A DNA stretch of 64,000 bases from Monomorium pharaonis (Eukaryota; Arthropoda; Insecta; Hymenoptera; Formicidae). Positions 53,874-64,000 of the stretch are shown here, in pieces. The notes under the pieces are model-generated. The model saw nothing but the letters and a program-made list of their open reading frames with translations. It ran no database searches and was not told where the DNA came from. Position numbers and translations under genes: made by a program. Each line of letters starts with the position of its first letter. Position 1 is the first letter of the stretch. The DNA is taken from contig NC_050469.1 in NCBI RefSeq assembly GCF_013373865.1, positions 15,854,546-15,918,545 of the forward strand. Reading direction: 5' to 3'.

Positions 53874-56559
53874 TGTTACGTCCAGGGTAACGGGAATTTT
53901 GGGTAGGATCGGGTGATTCCCTGGGTATCTTAAGACAACAAGGAAGGGCGTAACAAACCTTACTCCCGAAGGCACCCGCTCGAGGGAAGGTCAAGTGCCT
54001 TAGGGGCGAACGCACTTCTTATGGCTAGAAATGTGGGTCAGTGTGCCGGTAGGCTCACTGTAACCCGATCTCCGAGCCGTGCGTCCGTTGGTCCCAATTT
54101 TGAGTCAGCAAATTCAATTGCTTGAACTCGGGATTGGACCCGATGCAGTCTTAATCAGGAATGAGGAGGGGTGAATTCATTAAAGCAACTATCAATTCAC
54201 TTATTGTTAACAAAATTATTTATTCAAAATTAAATATAGGCATAGCGGTAAGGTTGTGAGTGATACGTGATTGTTCGACATTATTTATTGTATAGCGATA
54301 AACTAGTTGGTTGAAAAGCAATTTTTACATTTTTGGACATTATTTATTATATTCTGCCATAGCGGTATTGCAGTTGATAAGTATATGATTGTACAAACTT
54401 ATTTATTGTAGAGGTCGGCTAATTGTGTGATATACGGTCATACAGTTCAGGTAAAATTTTAGTGTTGTAGTGATGTTTATATTTATTTCTAGTGTATTCT
54501 AATATTATGCCATGTCATTAACACTTAATCTATATCTACTTAAATATATGTTAGGGATCCTAATTAATTCTACGATGTTTACAATATCTTAAATGTACAG
54601 TTGACTTTGTTTATATAATTTCCTCTAGTGTGAGGGTGGAAGGAGGGGGAAAGAAATTATAAAAGAAGTCTATTGGGACGGCAAAAGGATCTCGATAGTA
54701 TGGGGTAAAGACAGGAATGCGGTCTGTGGGAGGGAGAGAGGACACTATAGGCGGATAAGCACGCTGGGTCGATCGCCTCGGGGATAAGGGCAAACTCACA
54801 ATGGAGCAAGAGTAGGGGGTCAGTTTTAAGAGGAAACTGCTCTAGCAATTCTATTAGAGATTGTTGGGTCCCATTATAATAATAAAATCGTGGGGGAGGG
54901 GATGAAGGGGGAGGATGTTCGGCTATAAATTCTACATCTGAATCCGAAGAAGGTGAAGGAGAAGGTGGTATTTCTATAATTTCAGGTGAGCTAATGGGTG
55001 AATAATATGGTGAAGGAGGTGGAGGAGGTGAGGGAGGTGAGGGAGGTGACTCTAGAGTGGGTGAATAAGGAGTTTGGTTTTCTTGTATTGTTGCGTGTTG
55101 GTGTACGTGTATCTGAGGTTCACACGCGGGAGCCTCAGGTTCGTGTGTGCGTGTATAAGGTTCGCACGCGGGAGCCTCAGGTTGGTGTGTGCGTGTATGA
55201 GGTTCGCACGCGGGAGCCTCAGGTTCGTGTGTGCGTGTATGAGATTCGCACGCGGGAGCCTCAGGTTCGTGTGTGCGTGTATGAGGTTCGCACGCGGGAG
55301 CCTCAGGTTCGTGTGTCGGCGTATTAAGTCGCGGGGAGCCTATGTTTAATGAAAGCTGAGCTTGCCTAGCCCTTCTCCGACGGTTCCGTCTCTCGTTAGA
55401 CCGGTTTACTTTGCGGATGGGTGATTTGAACACTATAATTGTAAATGGGGGTTAGAACAATGGGGAACTCGGAATGAAAGATTGAATTGCTGAGACTTAC
55501 TACTTGCTGTTTTCTTAAGTGTTCCGGGTTTTAGTAGAACAAGGAGAAATCCGGTAGTCAGGCTCCACGTTGGATCCAGCAGTCGAAGGCTGGTGTTAGG
55601 TGTTGGGTGGATGGTCAACACTAAGCGAAGCTACACTTCTGCACCTGACACCAGGTTCCAAGTTCAGCACTCACTTGTTGCGGAACGCGTAGTGTCGAAT
55701 CGAACAACGTTAATCAAGCACGACGGCCACTGTGACGGCGACAAGAAAAAAACCGACTAATAGCGAACGAAATAGTGGCTAAGACAGTGACTGTGACTGA
55801 ACCGCAACACGACTGAGACAAAGAGTGTCTGATTTTTCGGAGTGCAGGCCTATATAGCACTCTCCCCAAAAGGTAAAATTTTGGGTGTGGGTGTTTTGAG
55901 GATGTTAATTGGCGGGAATGCATGGGAACTAAATTTTAAGGTTTTCATTGAATGGGTGGTTGTTTGGTCTTGGGGTGGTGTTCATTAGGCTTCTTGGCTA
56001 TTGGTTCGTTGGTTTCAAATCTGGTAGGTGGGAGGAGGTTTTCAGATTGGTCTTATCTTAAATAGGGAGAGGAAATTTTATGTTTCCCGGCCCGCGCATT
56101 TCCCAGGGGTGGCAGGCACATCTGGCTTCCAAAGGAAAATTTTATAGTTCTTTTGACATTTGAAGTGGTCTGGGTCTCTTTCAATAACATTTCGCTCGTA
56201 AATAAAAAGTGTTTTTACCCTTAAAACCAAATGTGCCCTTGCTTCTTTTCGAGTAATCTAACTTTCCATCTGGCACTTATCTGCGGTCGTAAAAGAATTC
56301 TGTAAGTGTCCTTAGTCCGTTAAGGGTAAATATTCGAATTTCAATTTCGCCGGGGCCTAACCCCCACTGAATTTTATGGGCTTTTAATGTCTTGAGTCCC
56401 TCTGATTATGGGAACCAGACGCCCTCGCGGTGCAGAGATATTTATTTAATTTTCTTTCTCGCGACACTTGACCGCAAATAAGTCTCAGAATTTCGTTTGG
56501 TTTACTTATCTCCGAGAAAGGTCAGCGGGCAATAAAAGTGAAGTTCCCTGGACGTAACA
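53874..56559 (-). mobile_element. Solo LTR candidate (2,686 bp) with CATG TSD and an internal ORF
   Basis: Begins TGTTACGTCCAGGG and ends CCCTGGACGTAACA. CATG flanks both sides (53870-53873, 56560-56563). A TATA-like GCTATATAGGC on the minus strand at about 55850 suggests minus-strand transcription. Terminal inversion of 14 bp is longer than usual for LTRs, so a DNA transposon is the alternative. No gag or pol is present. Confidence 0.55.
54657..55432 (-). CDS. Proline-rich ORF with 14-residue tandem repeats
   Basis: About 258 residues on the minus strand. An Arg-rich start (NERRNRRRRARQAQ) is followed by five tandem copies of THEPEAPACEPHTR, then a Pro/Ser-rich region (SPPPPPSPYYSPISSPE) and a shorter C-terminal part. 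There is no in-frame ATG: the frame starts right after TTATAG. A GTAAGT donor at 55500-55495 and this acceptor would create an ATG across the junction. It lies inside the solo-LTR candidate. No known family. Confidence 0.4.
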
Positions 56560-56683
56560 CATGTAACGTGCCTGTTAGTTGTAATTTTCCACTCAACAAT
56601 GTAATTGTAATTTAACACGTGTTATATTACAATTATATTATTAAGTGGGAAATTACAACTAACAAGCACGTTACATGTAACTT

Positions 56684-57957
56684 TGTATTTGCTGGGAATA
56701 ATCAAGAGGCACGGTAGTGCCTCGCGCCAAGTGTACGCGCAGCGAGACACCACCGTGCTTCTTTTACGCAAGACGTCGTTTGCGAGAGGACCGTAATTAT
56801 CGGATCTCAATAACGATTGAATTAATTAATTTCTAAATAAGCTTAATGGATAGCTTACATCCGATTTATATAATAAAAGTGTTTTTATTTTTCCACTGTA
56901 TGACGTACGAGCGGAGATATTGTGATTAGAATTTTTCGCTCAAGAGTAAATTTGGTTTAAGAAACGTCGTAGTCGTCATTATTATTATCGTCGTCGTCGC
57001 CCGGCGCCTAGGACGAATGGTGGGGATTTGTATTGTTGTATCCTCTTTTATCTTTTGTGCTCAAACGTTTGACAACAAGGATGAACGATGCACCATGCGC
57101 CATGAAACGGAACGCATCCTATATGTATCGTGATTGGTGATCGAGTCCGCGCCGCCGAGTTGCGCCGCGTGTCGATCGAGTGACACCGTGGTACTGTGTC
57201 CCACTAGGGAAAGCCAAAGGAAATAAGAAGTATAAGAAGATCGAACGACAGTTCGAGGTTAGAGACGTGTGATGTGCGCGAGGTTAGTTGTGGTTTTAGT
57301 TTTATGCATAATTTGCATATTACATAAATTTTACCGTAGAGGGACATACGGCTGTGCCTAAATTTGAAGATTAGTATAACACTGTGTTGTACAATCAGAT
57401 AAGTTGCACAAAATTTTTATTTTTTGTGTGGAATAAGTATTCTGAGATAAGAGTAATACTTTGCGTCATGTTTTATTTTTAGTTATTAAAGAGAGGAAGA
57501 CACACTTGATTTAAAACGGAAAAAGAATAGGAAAAGAAAAGAGTGGATGAGCAAAATATCAAAGCTCGGAATTTATAGTGTGTGTTGCTGTTGATAAGAT
57601 TTCACGGAGGTTTATCCCCTTTTAAATTAAGTGAACTATCATATAGAGAATTGACAGAGTAATTCATAAAATCAAAAGGATATCAAAATAATATCAAAAA
57701 AATTATTTGAAGATGTACTTGCTAGTTTTTCAAGTATACCATTATCTTATGGCAGGCCAGGTAAGAGAATAGTTACAAGTGTTATATTTTTGTTTTAAAA
57801 AATATTGTATTGCAACTGTGTGGCTCTTAAATATATCGTACAACCATCTTTTTTAAATTTTGAAATAGGTGAAATATGTGAAATCTTGTTTCAAATTATT
57901 ACAACATATTATATAGGCTAGTGTCACCTAGCTGGCTTGCCAATGAAGTAGCCACAA
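56684..57957. other. Mixed intergenic DNA, possible host 5' region
   Basis: A 51-bp hairpin at 56709-56759 has arms CACGGTAGTGCCTCGCGC and imperfect inverse. A GC-richer stretch (56980-57250) with GTCGTCGTCGCC and several GTAAG donors could be a promoter and non-coding first exon of a gene lying to the right, but no convincing coding exon follows. Left unresolved. Confidence 0.35.
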
Positions 57958-58900
57958 CCCAATCAGCAAAACAACATTTAAAAAATGTTTTTAATAGTAT
58001 TTAAAAAACATTTTAAAAAACATTTCTAAAAACGTTAAAAATAATGAGATAAGTTCTCTTTTTTAAATTAAAAAACGTGTTTTTAAATGTTTGGACAGTA
58101 TTTTTTTTAACATTTAATAAATATTTGTTTTAAAATTTAAGAAAATGTTTTTTTTGACATTCGGTAAGTGATTTTTTTAATATTTACTAAACATATTTAC
58201 AACAAAAGCAAAAAATTGATTGCATTATTAAATAATTTTATAAATTCAACGTAACCTCATCAATCTAATAAATTCCTACGATAATTTTGTAAAGGGGAGA
58301 AGACTATACATGTTTTAGCCAAGCCACCTGTTAGAACATATTTAATTTCTACGCCTGAAAAAACGGTCACCCATCCAAGTGTCAACCACTCCCGACGTTG
58401 CTTGACTTCGAAGATCGTACACATCCTAATGCTTCGTGATGATCCATAAATACTTTATGTTAACGCATACATATTTGGTATACATTATTTCAATAGATGT
58501 TGTCAGAAAAATGAAACATGTATAGTTAACTTATATTTTTATAAATAAATATAAAGTATTACAATTTTTTACTGATTTTCACATATGCGAAATAGTATGT
58601 AAAATATGAAAAAATCTATTTTTGCTCTGTTCATAAAAAAATAAAAAATAAATGTCATTTCTTATAATTGTTGAGTATTGTTAATATGCCATATTGTTTC
58701 AATAAGTGCAATGTTATCTTAATCTCCACTTTCTTTATGTTCCGATGTTTCAATCTGTGCCTCAGAGGTTTTATTTATACGCTTTTGTGACTCTTTCATT
58801 ACATAGATTCACTTCCTCTTTACACTTGATTTAAGCTACATAATTAGTAAAGCTTCCCAACCATAATTTAAATATTTTTTATAATATTGTAAACAACTTT
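57958..58900 (-). repeat. AT-rich repeat carrying a 5S rRNA-like segment, second copy
   Basis: Starts CCCAATCAGCAAAACAAC with repeated AAAAAACATTT motifs. The part 58460-58640, read on the minus strand, aligns with 11220-11400 (shared GTTAACTWATATTTTTATAA and TTTTTGCTCTGTTC). With the 5S-like part it forms a second copy of the same dispersed repeat. Boundaries are approximate. Confidence 0.6.
58355..58447 (-). pseudogene. 5S rRNA-like segment, second copy
   Basis: On the minus strand: GATCTTCGAAGTCAAGCAAC then GTCGGGAGTGG and CTTGGATGGGTGACCG, followed at once by TTTTTT, a Pol III stop. Box A and box C of 5S are well conserved while the 5' third is diverged. It shares flanking sequence with 11419-11581. 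Confidence 0.75.
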
Positions 58901-59047
58901 TTAAATGCAAAATAATTATTACATAAACATTAAATAAATGTTACGTAAATATTATTTTAAACAATTTATTAAAATATTAATTAATAATAAACAATAATTA
59001 AATATTATATAAATATTTATCTTAAATTATTATAATTATTTTAACTT
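58901..59047. other. AT-rich spacer
   Basis: No feature recognised. Confidence 0.4.
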
Positions 59048-60273
59048 AAATATATATATATATATAATAGATTTATTGGTTCCCTTGCGGGGTACATGCG
59101 AACTCCCGCTTCGCTTACATCAAAAAAACTTATATCTAACTTATACTCTAGCTATAACTATATTCTATCCGAAAACACGCTACCTGTCACACTTTCCCAT
59201 TCACACTTACTCTTGAGAGAGAGAGAGAGAGATTATTCATTCTTCCACTCATCCATTCATCCTTGGATCTCCGTTTCCGCTGCACTAAATCCTCTATCTT
59301 CCTTTCGCTCATCCACTCGTTTCCTGATACTTTCTCACTTTCTTCATCCACTCTCTCCCATTCATACTCATATTCATCCTTCCCCTCTTCCTCATTCCCT
59401 CCTGACTCTCCTCTCCATTTCTCCTCCCTTAAATTGTCTAACTTTTCCATCCAATATTCTCCCTCTCTTTTTTCTCCCAAAATGCTCTCAACCACCTCCT
59501 GCCAGTTCCCTTCTACTCTCCAGTCTACACACTCCTCCCACACGTGCTCCCATGACTCTTCCCCCCATTCACACAACCTGCATTTCCTTCTTTCTTCCTC
59601 TTCCCATTACCTTCCTCCTCTCATACTACCTCCTAACCTATATCTTGCCACTCTCTGCCATCTTTTCTTCTCCCAGCCCCTTTTCAAATACTCTGGAACC
59701 CCCTCTCCTTTCACTCTCCCGTACCATTTATTATACCTCGAGTCTCTAATCCTTAACCATCTTTCTCTTCTCTGCTTCTCTTTTTCTCTCTTTATCAACT
59801 CTTCCGCTCTTAATAGCCCTTCCCCTCTCAATCTCTCTACTTCGTCTATCCCCCACCCTCTCTCCTCAAAGAATTTCTGTCTCTCCTCCTCCCACTCTGA
59901 CTTCCCTTCCCCTTCTCTCGCTCTTCTCTTAACTTCTTCTCAACACTTAGTAGCCAATTCCCCTCCGCCTCCTTCTTCTAACTTCTTTTCGTATCCCCAA
60001 GCTCGCAGTCCTGCCTTTCCTTCTAAATTATCCCTTTGTAATTCCTCCCCTATCATATAATCCGGTACACTACTTTCTACCCCCAGCATCCACCTTAGGT
60101 ATCTCCACTGCAGCTTCTCTACCCCCTTTCTCAACTTCCACCCCCATATCTCTATCCATAACTCATCACCGACCAAACCAACCTATCAAACAACCATATT
60201 CTTCTACTCCAATCCTTTCCAAATTTTCTCTTCCCAATCCCCCATACCTGCCCTAATATTACCGCCCCTTTTT
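59048..60273 (-). pseudogene. LINE B, C-terminal region and 3' end
   Basis: Minus-strand non-LTR retrotransposon. The 3' end has AATAAA and a (TA)n tail (59052-59075). The coding part contains RWLRIRDSRYNKWYGRV, YLKRGWEKKRWQRVARYRLG and a zinc-finger-like CRLCEWGEESWEHVWEEC, typical of the C-terminal CCHC finger region of LINEs. Several frame changes (near 59600, 59830, 59940 and 60180) show decay. Plus-strand Ser/Pro-rich frames here are antisense shadows. Confidence 0.75.
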
Positions 60274-60760
60274 TCACTCTCTCCTCCACATGGCTCTATC
60301 TACCGAATCGAACGCTGCTTTCATGTCCACGAATAACAAAACTATTTTCCCCCCTCTTCTCTCTATCTGCTTATTTATCAGATAACTTAAAACATAGATA
60401 TTATCTATTGTTCCCCATCCCTTCCTGAAACCTGCCTGACTCGACGGTAAAATCCTCTTATTTTCTAGCTCCCCTCTCAATCTTTCCGCTAGTACTGCCT
60501 TATACACTTTGTACGCCGTTTGCATCAATGTTACTTCTTTATATTAATCTACCGTTATCCCCTCCCCCTTCTTTATTATTGGAATCACTACCCCCTCTCT
60601 CCACTCCCTTGGCCATTCCTCTCCCTTCCACGCCTTATTACAAATCTTCCATAAACTACCTACTAGCTCCTCCCCACCATACTTCCATACTTCGCTTGGA
60701 ATCCCGTCCTCACCTGTTGCCTTCCCATCCTTCATTCTTCTCACTATTACCTCCATTTTT
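60274..60760 (-). pseudogene. LINE B reverse transcriptase fragment
   Basis: Two minus-strand frames: 60756-60544 with RMKDGKATGEDGIPSEVWKY and WREGVVIPIIKKG, and 60528-60274 with LPSSQAGFRKGWGTIDN and motif A LLFVDMKAAFDSVDR. The join near 60530-60545 has an in-frame stop. The YADD motif is missing; sequence after motif A appears deleted, since C-terminal sequence follows directly. Confidence 0.8.
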
Positions 60761-61185
60761 TCCTTCCTATCCTCTCTTCCTCTCTGCCTGTTCTTTCACC
60801 TATCCCCTCTATCCTTACTCTCTCTTCTTCTCCTCCTAACAATTTCCTAAAATAATCGTCTCACTCTTCTATCTCTATCATATCATTAACCCTCTTTCTT
60901 CTTTTCCGCTTCCTATTAACTCTTTTCCACACCTGCCCCTCCGTCCTAGCTCTTCCTAGCTCTCTCCCACTCCTCCTTTTCCCTCTTTTTTTTCTCCTTA
61001 CATAATTTATTTTATTTTCCCCTCTCTCTGCTATAGCTCTCTCCCTCTCTCCCCTCTCTTCCATTTCCTCAATTCCCTCCTAACTCTCTCCTTACCTTCC
61101 CTACACTCCTCATCCCACCATCTATTCTTCCCCCCTCCTACTCGCTTTCTTTCCATGACTCCCAGCGCTTCCTCTATTTTTACTT
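60761..61185 (-). pseudogene. LINE B linker between endonuclease and RT
   Basis: Minus-strand basic, Arg/Glu-rich sequence (for example NKINYVRRKKRGKRR) in short broken frames. It is the spacer usually found between EN and RT. Confidence 0.6.
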
Positions 61186-62068
61186 TCAACTCCCTCCACT
61201 CCTCCTCCAGTTCCCTATCTCATATCTCTCTTTTCCAAATTTCTCTGCGAACTTCATTCTCCCCTCTTCTGTCCACTGCACTTTTCCCGGCCTTCTCCTC
61301 AACCCTCCCCCTTTTTCCCTCTTCTCCTTCTTACTTCTTATCCATACCGCCAGTGGTTGATGATCCGAATCCACCTTATCCTCTATCCTCATTCTATCAA
61401 TTTTCTCTCTCATTCCCTCATCTCCTATTACATAATCGATTACTAAACCTCCCCTCCAGCTAACACGCGTCCACTCTCCTCTCTCATCTCCTTCCACGTC
61501 ACCGTTCAGAATCGTGTATCTCATCTCTCCTAGGGACCTACAAAATTTCTTTCCTTCTCCGTTTATCAGTGTATCCCTTGATTCCCTTTTTCCCTTCTCC
61601 TCCATATACCTTCCCCATTCTCTACCTGTCCTCACATTAAAATCACCCCCTATTATTATTCTTTCATCATCCTTCCTCCCCTCTATCCATTCCTTCAGAT
61701 TCTGTAATTTACTCTCCAAATCTCTATTGACATATTCGCCTATCACTTTCCACCACTCACCTCCCAGACATACCCTTCTCATAATCCCCTCTACCTCTCT
61801 CCCCCCTTCCGCCTTTGTCATTTTTATCCCTTTTCTAACTACTATCACCATCCCTCCTTTTGCCCTTCCCTTTTCTCTACTTGCCCATTGAGCCTCCTAT
61901 GTATAGCCTTTAGGAAATTTGTCCCTCCCCCTTTCCCATCTTTTTTTATCTAGCCACGTTTCACTTAGTACTATTATATCCCTCTCCCTTAAACCTTCCC
62001 AGAAATCATTATCCTTATTCCCTACCCCTGCTACATTCCAAAATATTATCTTATACCCTTTATTTCTA
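61186..62068 (-). pseudogene. LINE B APE-type endonuclease
   Basis: Minus strand. The N-terminal part near 62050-61897 reads YKIIFWNVAGVGNKDNDFW, VLSETWLD and a stop after FPKGYT. The main part (61851-61186) has VIVVRKGIKM, IIIGGDFNVRTGREWG, VSWRGGLVIDYVIGDE and the final SDHQPLAVWI. These are the canonical APE endonuclease motifs. The 5' side is cut by the composite element at 62069. Confidence 0.85.
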
Positions 62069-63132
62069 GGGACTGTCCCGATTGCGCACATAAGCGATTG
62101 GACACAGTAGTATTTCCCGATTGGGCACGACCTGAATGGACACGGACCCGATTGCATACCGACCCGATTGCACACGGACCCGACTGCGCCCCGATCCGTT
62201 TGCACACGGAAGCGATTGCGCACCAACCCGATTGCACACGACCCGTTTGCACACGGACCCGATTGCGCACCAATCCGATTGCACACGATCCGATTGCACA
62301 CGACCCGTTTGCGCACCGACCCGATTGCACACGACCCGTTTGCACACAGACCCGATTGCGCACCGACCCAATTGCACACGATCCGATTGCACACGACCCG
62401 TTTGCACACGGACCCGATTGGACACGGACTCGATTGGACACGGACCCGATTACGCCCCGACCCGTTTGCACACGGAAGCGATTGCGCACCAACCCGATTG
62501 CACACGACCTGTTTGCACACGGACCCGATTGCGCACCGACCCAATTGCACACGATCCGATTGCACACGACCCGTTTACACACGGACCCAATTGCGCACCG
62601 ACCCGATTGCACACGACCCGTTTGCACACGGACCCGATTGGACACAGACCCGATTGGACACGGACTCGATTGGACACGGACCCGATTGCGCACCGACCCG
62701 TTTGCACACAGACCCGATTGCACACGATACGATTCTGCATCGCAGAATAATGCAAAAACAATCTGTGGATAGCACAAAAAATTTAGAATAAATTTTTATA
62801 AATATTTTACGAATTTATTTTTAAAAAACATTTTTTAAGTTATATAAACGTTTTCATAAATTATTTAGAAATTATTATTAACAATATATAAAATATATGT
62901 TTAAAATGTACTAAAAAATATTCATGGTATATAAACTCAAAATATTTTTGTATTTTTGAATTATAATAACATAAATATTTATTTTTAATATTTTCATAAA
63001 TATTTATCATAATTATTTTATACTTGGCAAACTCAGACATAAAGATACGTACAAAATATTTATTACATTTTTCTTTTGTATACACATTTTATAATCGCAA
63101 ACCTATGTGGTGCAGAAAATGCTTTGCGCGCG

Positions 63133-63191
<59 letters not shown>

Positions 63192-63530
63192 GAGGGTGCA
63201 AGGGGGACTTCGCCCCCATCCCGCATCCACCCCGTCCAAGTCGCTAACCCATGTACTATCTGAAATGCGGAATCGTATCGTGTGCAATCGGGTCCGTGTG
63301 CAAACAAGTCGGTGCGCAATCGGGTCCGTGTGCAATCGGGTCCGTGTGCAATCGGGTCGGTGCGCAATCGAGTCGTGTGCAATCGGGTCGGTGCGCAATC
63401 GGGTCCGTGTGTAAACGGATCGGTGCGCAATCGGGTCGGTGTGCAATCGGGTCCGTGTGCAATCGGGTCCGTGTCCAATCGGGAAATACTACTGTGTCCA
63501 ATCGCTTATGTGCGCAATCGGGACAGTCCC
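62069..63530. mobile_element. Composite palindromic element, copy 6 (CGATTGCACACGG arms), near-perfect 56-bp TIR
   Basis: Both ends read inward as GGGACTGTCCCGATTGCGCA and continue through CATAAGCGATTGGACACAG and TATTTCCCGATTGG, nearly identical for about 56 bp. The arms (62069-62735 and 63270-63530) are inverse arrays of units such as CCCGATTGCACACGA. The core (63095-63253) has an AC run (about 63143-63189) and GGGGGACTTCGCCCCC. An AT-rich stretch (62755-63090) separates the left arm from the core. Flanks ATTTCTA and GTTCGCT do not match, and different LINEs lie on each side. Confidence 0.8.
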
Positions 63531-63540
63531 GTTCGCTTCA

Positions 63541-64000
63541 GTTTATAAAAGACCAAATGGACACCTCCTTAATAAATTTGTAGAGAATCTTTCTAGTGTT
63601 TCTCATCTATACAATAATGTCGTTATTGGAGGAGATTTGAACTGCAACTTGTTAAATAACAGCTTCAAAGCTAATCATCTGCGGGAACTAATGCTCAGTC
63701 ATTCATTGCAGATTGTCCGCTCGGAAGTTACTCATCATACGGCCACCTCGGACTCATGGCTAGATATTTTCATTGTTGACGATCCTTACAAGATTAAATC
63801 TTATTTTAAATCCTCAAGTCCTTTTATTGCAGGACATGACCTTCTGGAGTTTTCTCTTTCGTTTAGTGTAGAAACAAACAGAGCGTTCTGTTCGTCGTCG
63901 CTGCTATAGAGGAATCATTGTCGCGGACTTTCATGAATTTCTTGATGCCAGGGTGATTAGGGCTCACACTGATTCTGGTGTCCTCTCGGACGTAGTCGAC
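63541..64000 (+). pseudogene. LINE C endonuclease fragment, runs off the window
   Basis: The frame after the composite element reads YKRPNGHLLNKFVENL, NNVVIGGDLNCNLLNNSF, TSDSWLDIFIVDD and AGHDLLEFSLSF, the C-terminal half of an APE endonuclease from a LINE unlike A and B. The first frame stops at 63909, but a shifted frame continues RGIIVADFHEFLD to the window end, so there is one frameshift near 63895. The N-terminal half is missing, replaced by the composite element. Confidence 0.75.

Larger units (their letters stand above)
53864..56683. repeat. Palindromic MITE split by a solo-LTR candidate
   Basis: AAGTTACATG at 53864-53873 and the block 56560-56683 together form one short palindrome: its outer arm AAGTTACATGTAACGTGC is the inverse of GCACGTTACATGTAACTT at 56666-56683, and the inner arms share TGTTAGTTGTAATTT. 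The 2.7-kb insert sits in the central CATG of the left arm and has duplicated it. Confidence 0.7.

Noticed and set aside
57682..57768. Host coding exon ending at a GTAAGA donor
   Set aside because: Two short frames reach the donor, but one lacks an ATG and the other is only 16 codons; no homology recognised and no acceptor exon found.
59096..60060. Plus-strand Ser/Pro-rich proteins of 217-265 residues
   Set aside because: They are antisense to the LINE B coding strand, which carries real RT, endonuclease and zinc-finger motifs.

Overview
This is eukaryotic, almost certainly insect, DNA and most probably from an ant or another hymenopteran. It is AT-rich, has GT-AG introns, long microsatellites and many nested transposons, and the Polinton, Penelope, Harbinger and LINE proteins look like those known from ant genomes (recalled family knowledge; no search was run). 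I see no convincing host protein gene. The window is a layered graveyard of mobile elements, read from protein motifs, terminal inverted repeats (TIRs) and target-site duplications (TSDs).

Layout. 1-5.5 kb: small MITE-like elements, a fold-back element, and the first copy of an unusual composite palindromic element. 5.5-18.2 kb: one dead LINE (zinc-knuckle gag, APE endonuclease, RT, RNase H) split by three later insertions: a solo-LTR candidate (7788-10105) and two elements with CCCAG termini and 2-bp TSDs (10417-11989 and 13136-17273). The last holds a long inverted repeat, which holds a composite element, which holds a P-like element with a THAP-like fragment. 19.8-21.9 kb: a Penelope-like element (GIY-YIG) cut by a composite element and by a retroposed insert with a 14-bp TSD. 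24.4-28.2 kb: a dead PIF/Harbinger element (transposase plus a divergent MADF gene) with a piggyBac-like MITE inside.

29.6-53.1 kb is a Polinton/Maverick (adintovirus-like) element of about 16.5 kb, expanded to 23.5 kb by a 7-kb insertion. Its 400-bp GC-rich TIRs enclose a protein-primed type B DNA polymerase, an integrase with a C-terminal chromodomain, an FtsK/A32-type packaging ATPase, an adenain-type protease, a PLA2-domain protein, a penton-like protein, a major capsid protein and several unassigned genes. Replication, integration and morphogenesis modules are all present, but ATPase, protease, PLA2 protein, penton and capsid genes carry stops or frameshifts, so this copy is defunct as a particle-former. 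The 7-kb insertion (39477-46445) holds a fold-back element split by a solo LTR, a second CCCAG element and another solo LTR.

53.7-56.7 kb: a 2.7-kb solo-LTR candidate carrying a proline-rich ORF, inserted in a palindromic MITE. 58 kb: a second copy of a repeat containing a 5S-rRNA-like segment (the first is at 11.4 kb). 59-62 kb: a dead LINE on the minus strand; 63.5-64 kb: the start of another LINE; between them, a composite element with a near-perfect 56-bp TIR.

The most unusual signal is the composite palindromic family (3908-4568, 7950-9225, 15033-16112, 19195-19814, 20004-20377, 62069-63530). A conserved core of about 120-200 bp, with an (AC)n run, a TTCG-type hairpin and direct repeats at its edges, is flanked by arms made of degenerate 15-16-bp units. 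The arms are inverted about the core in five of six copies. Unit sequence is homogeneous within a copy but differs between copies. Two copies have clear 7-bp TSDs, so they moved as units.
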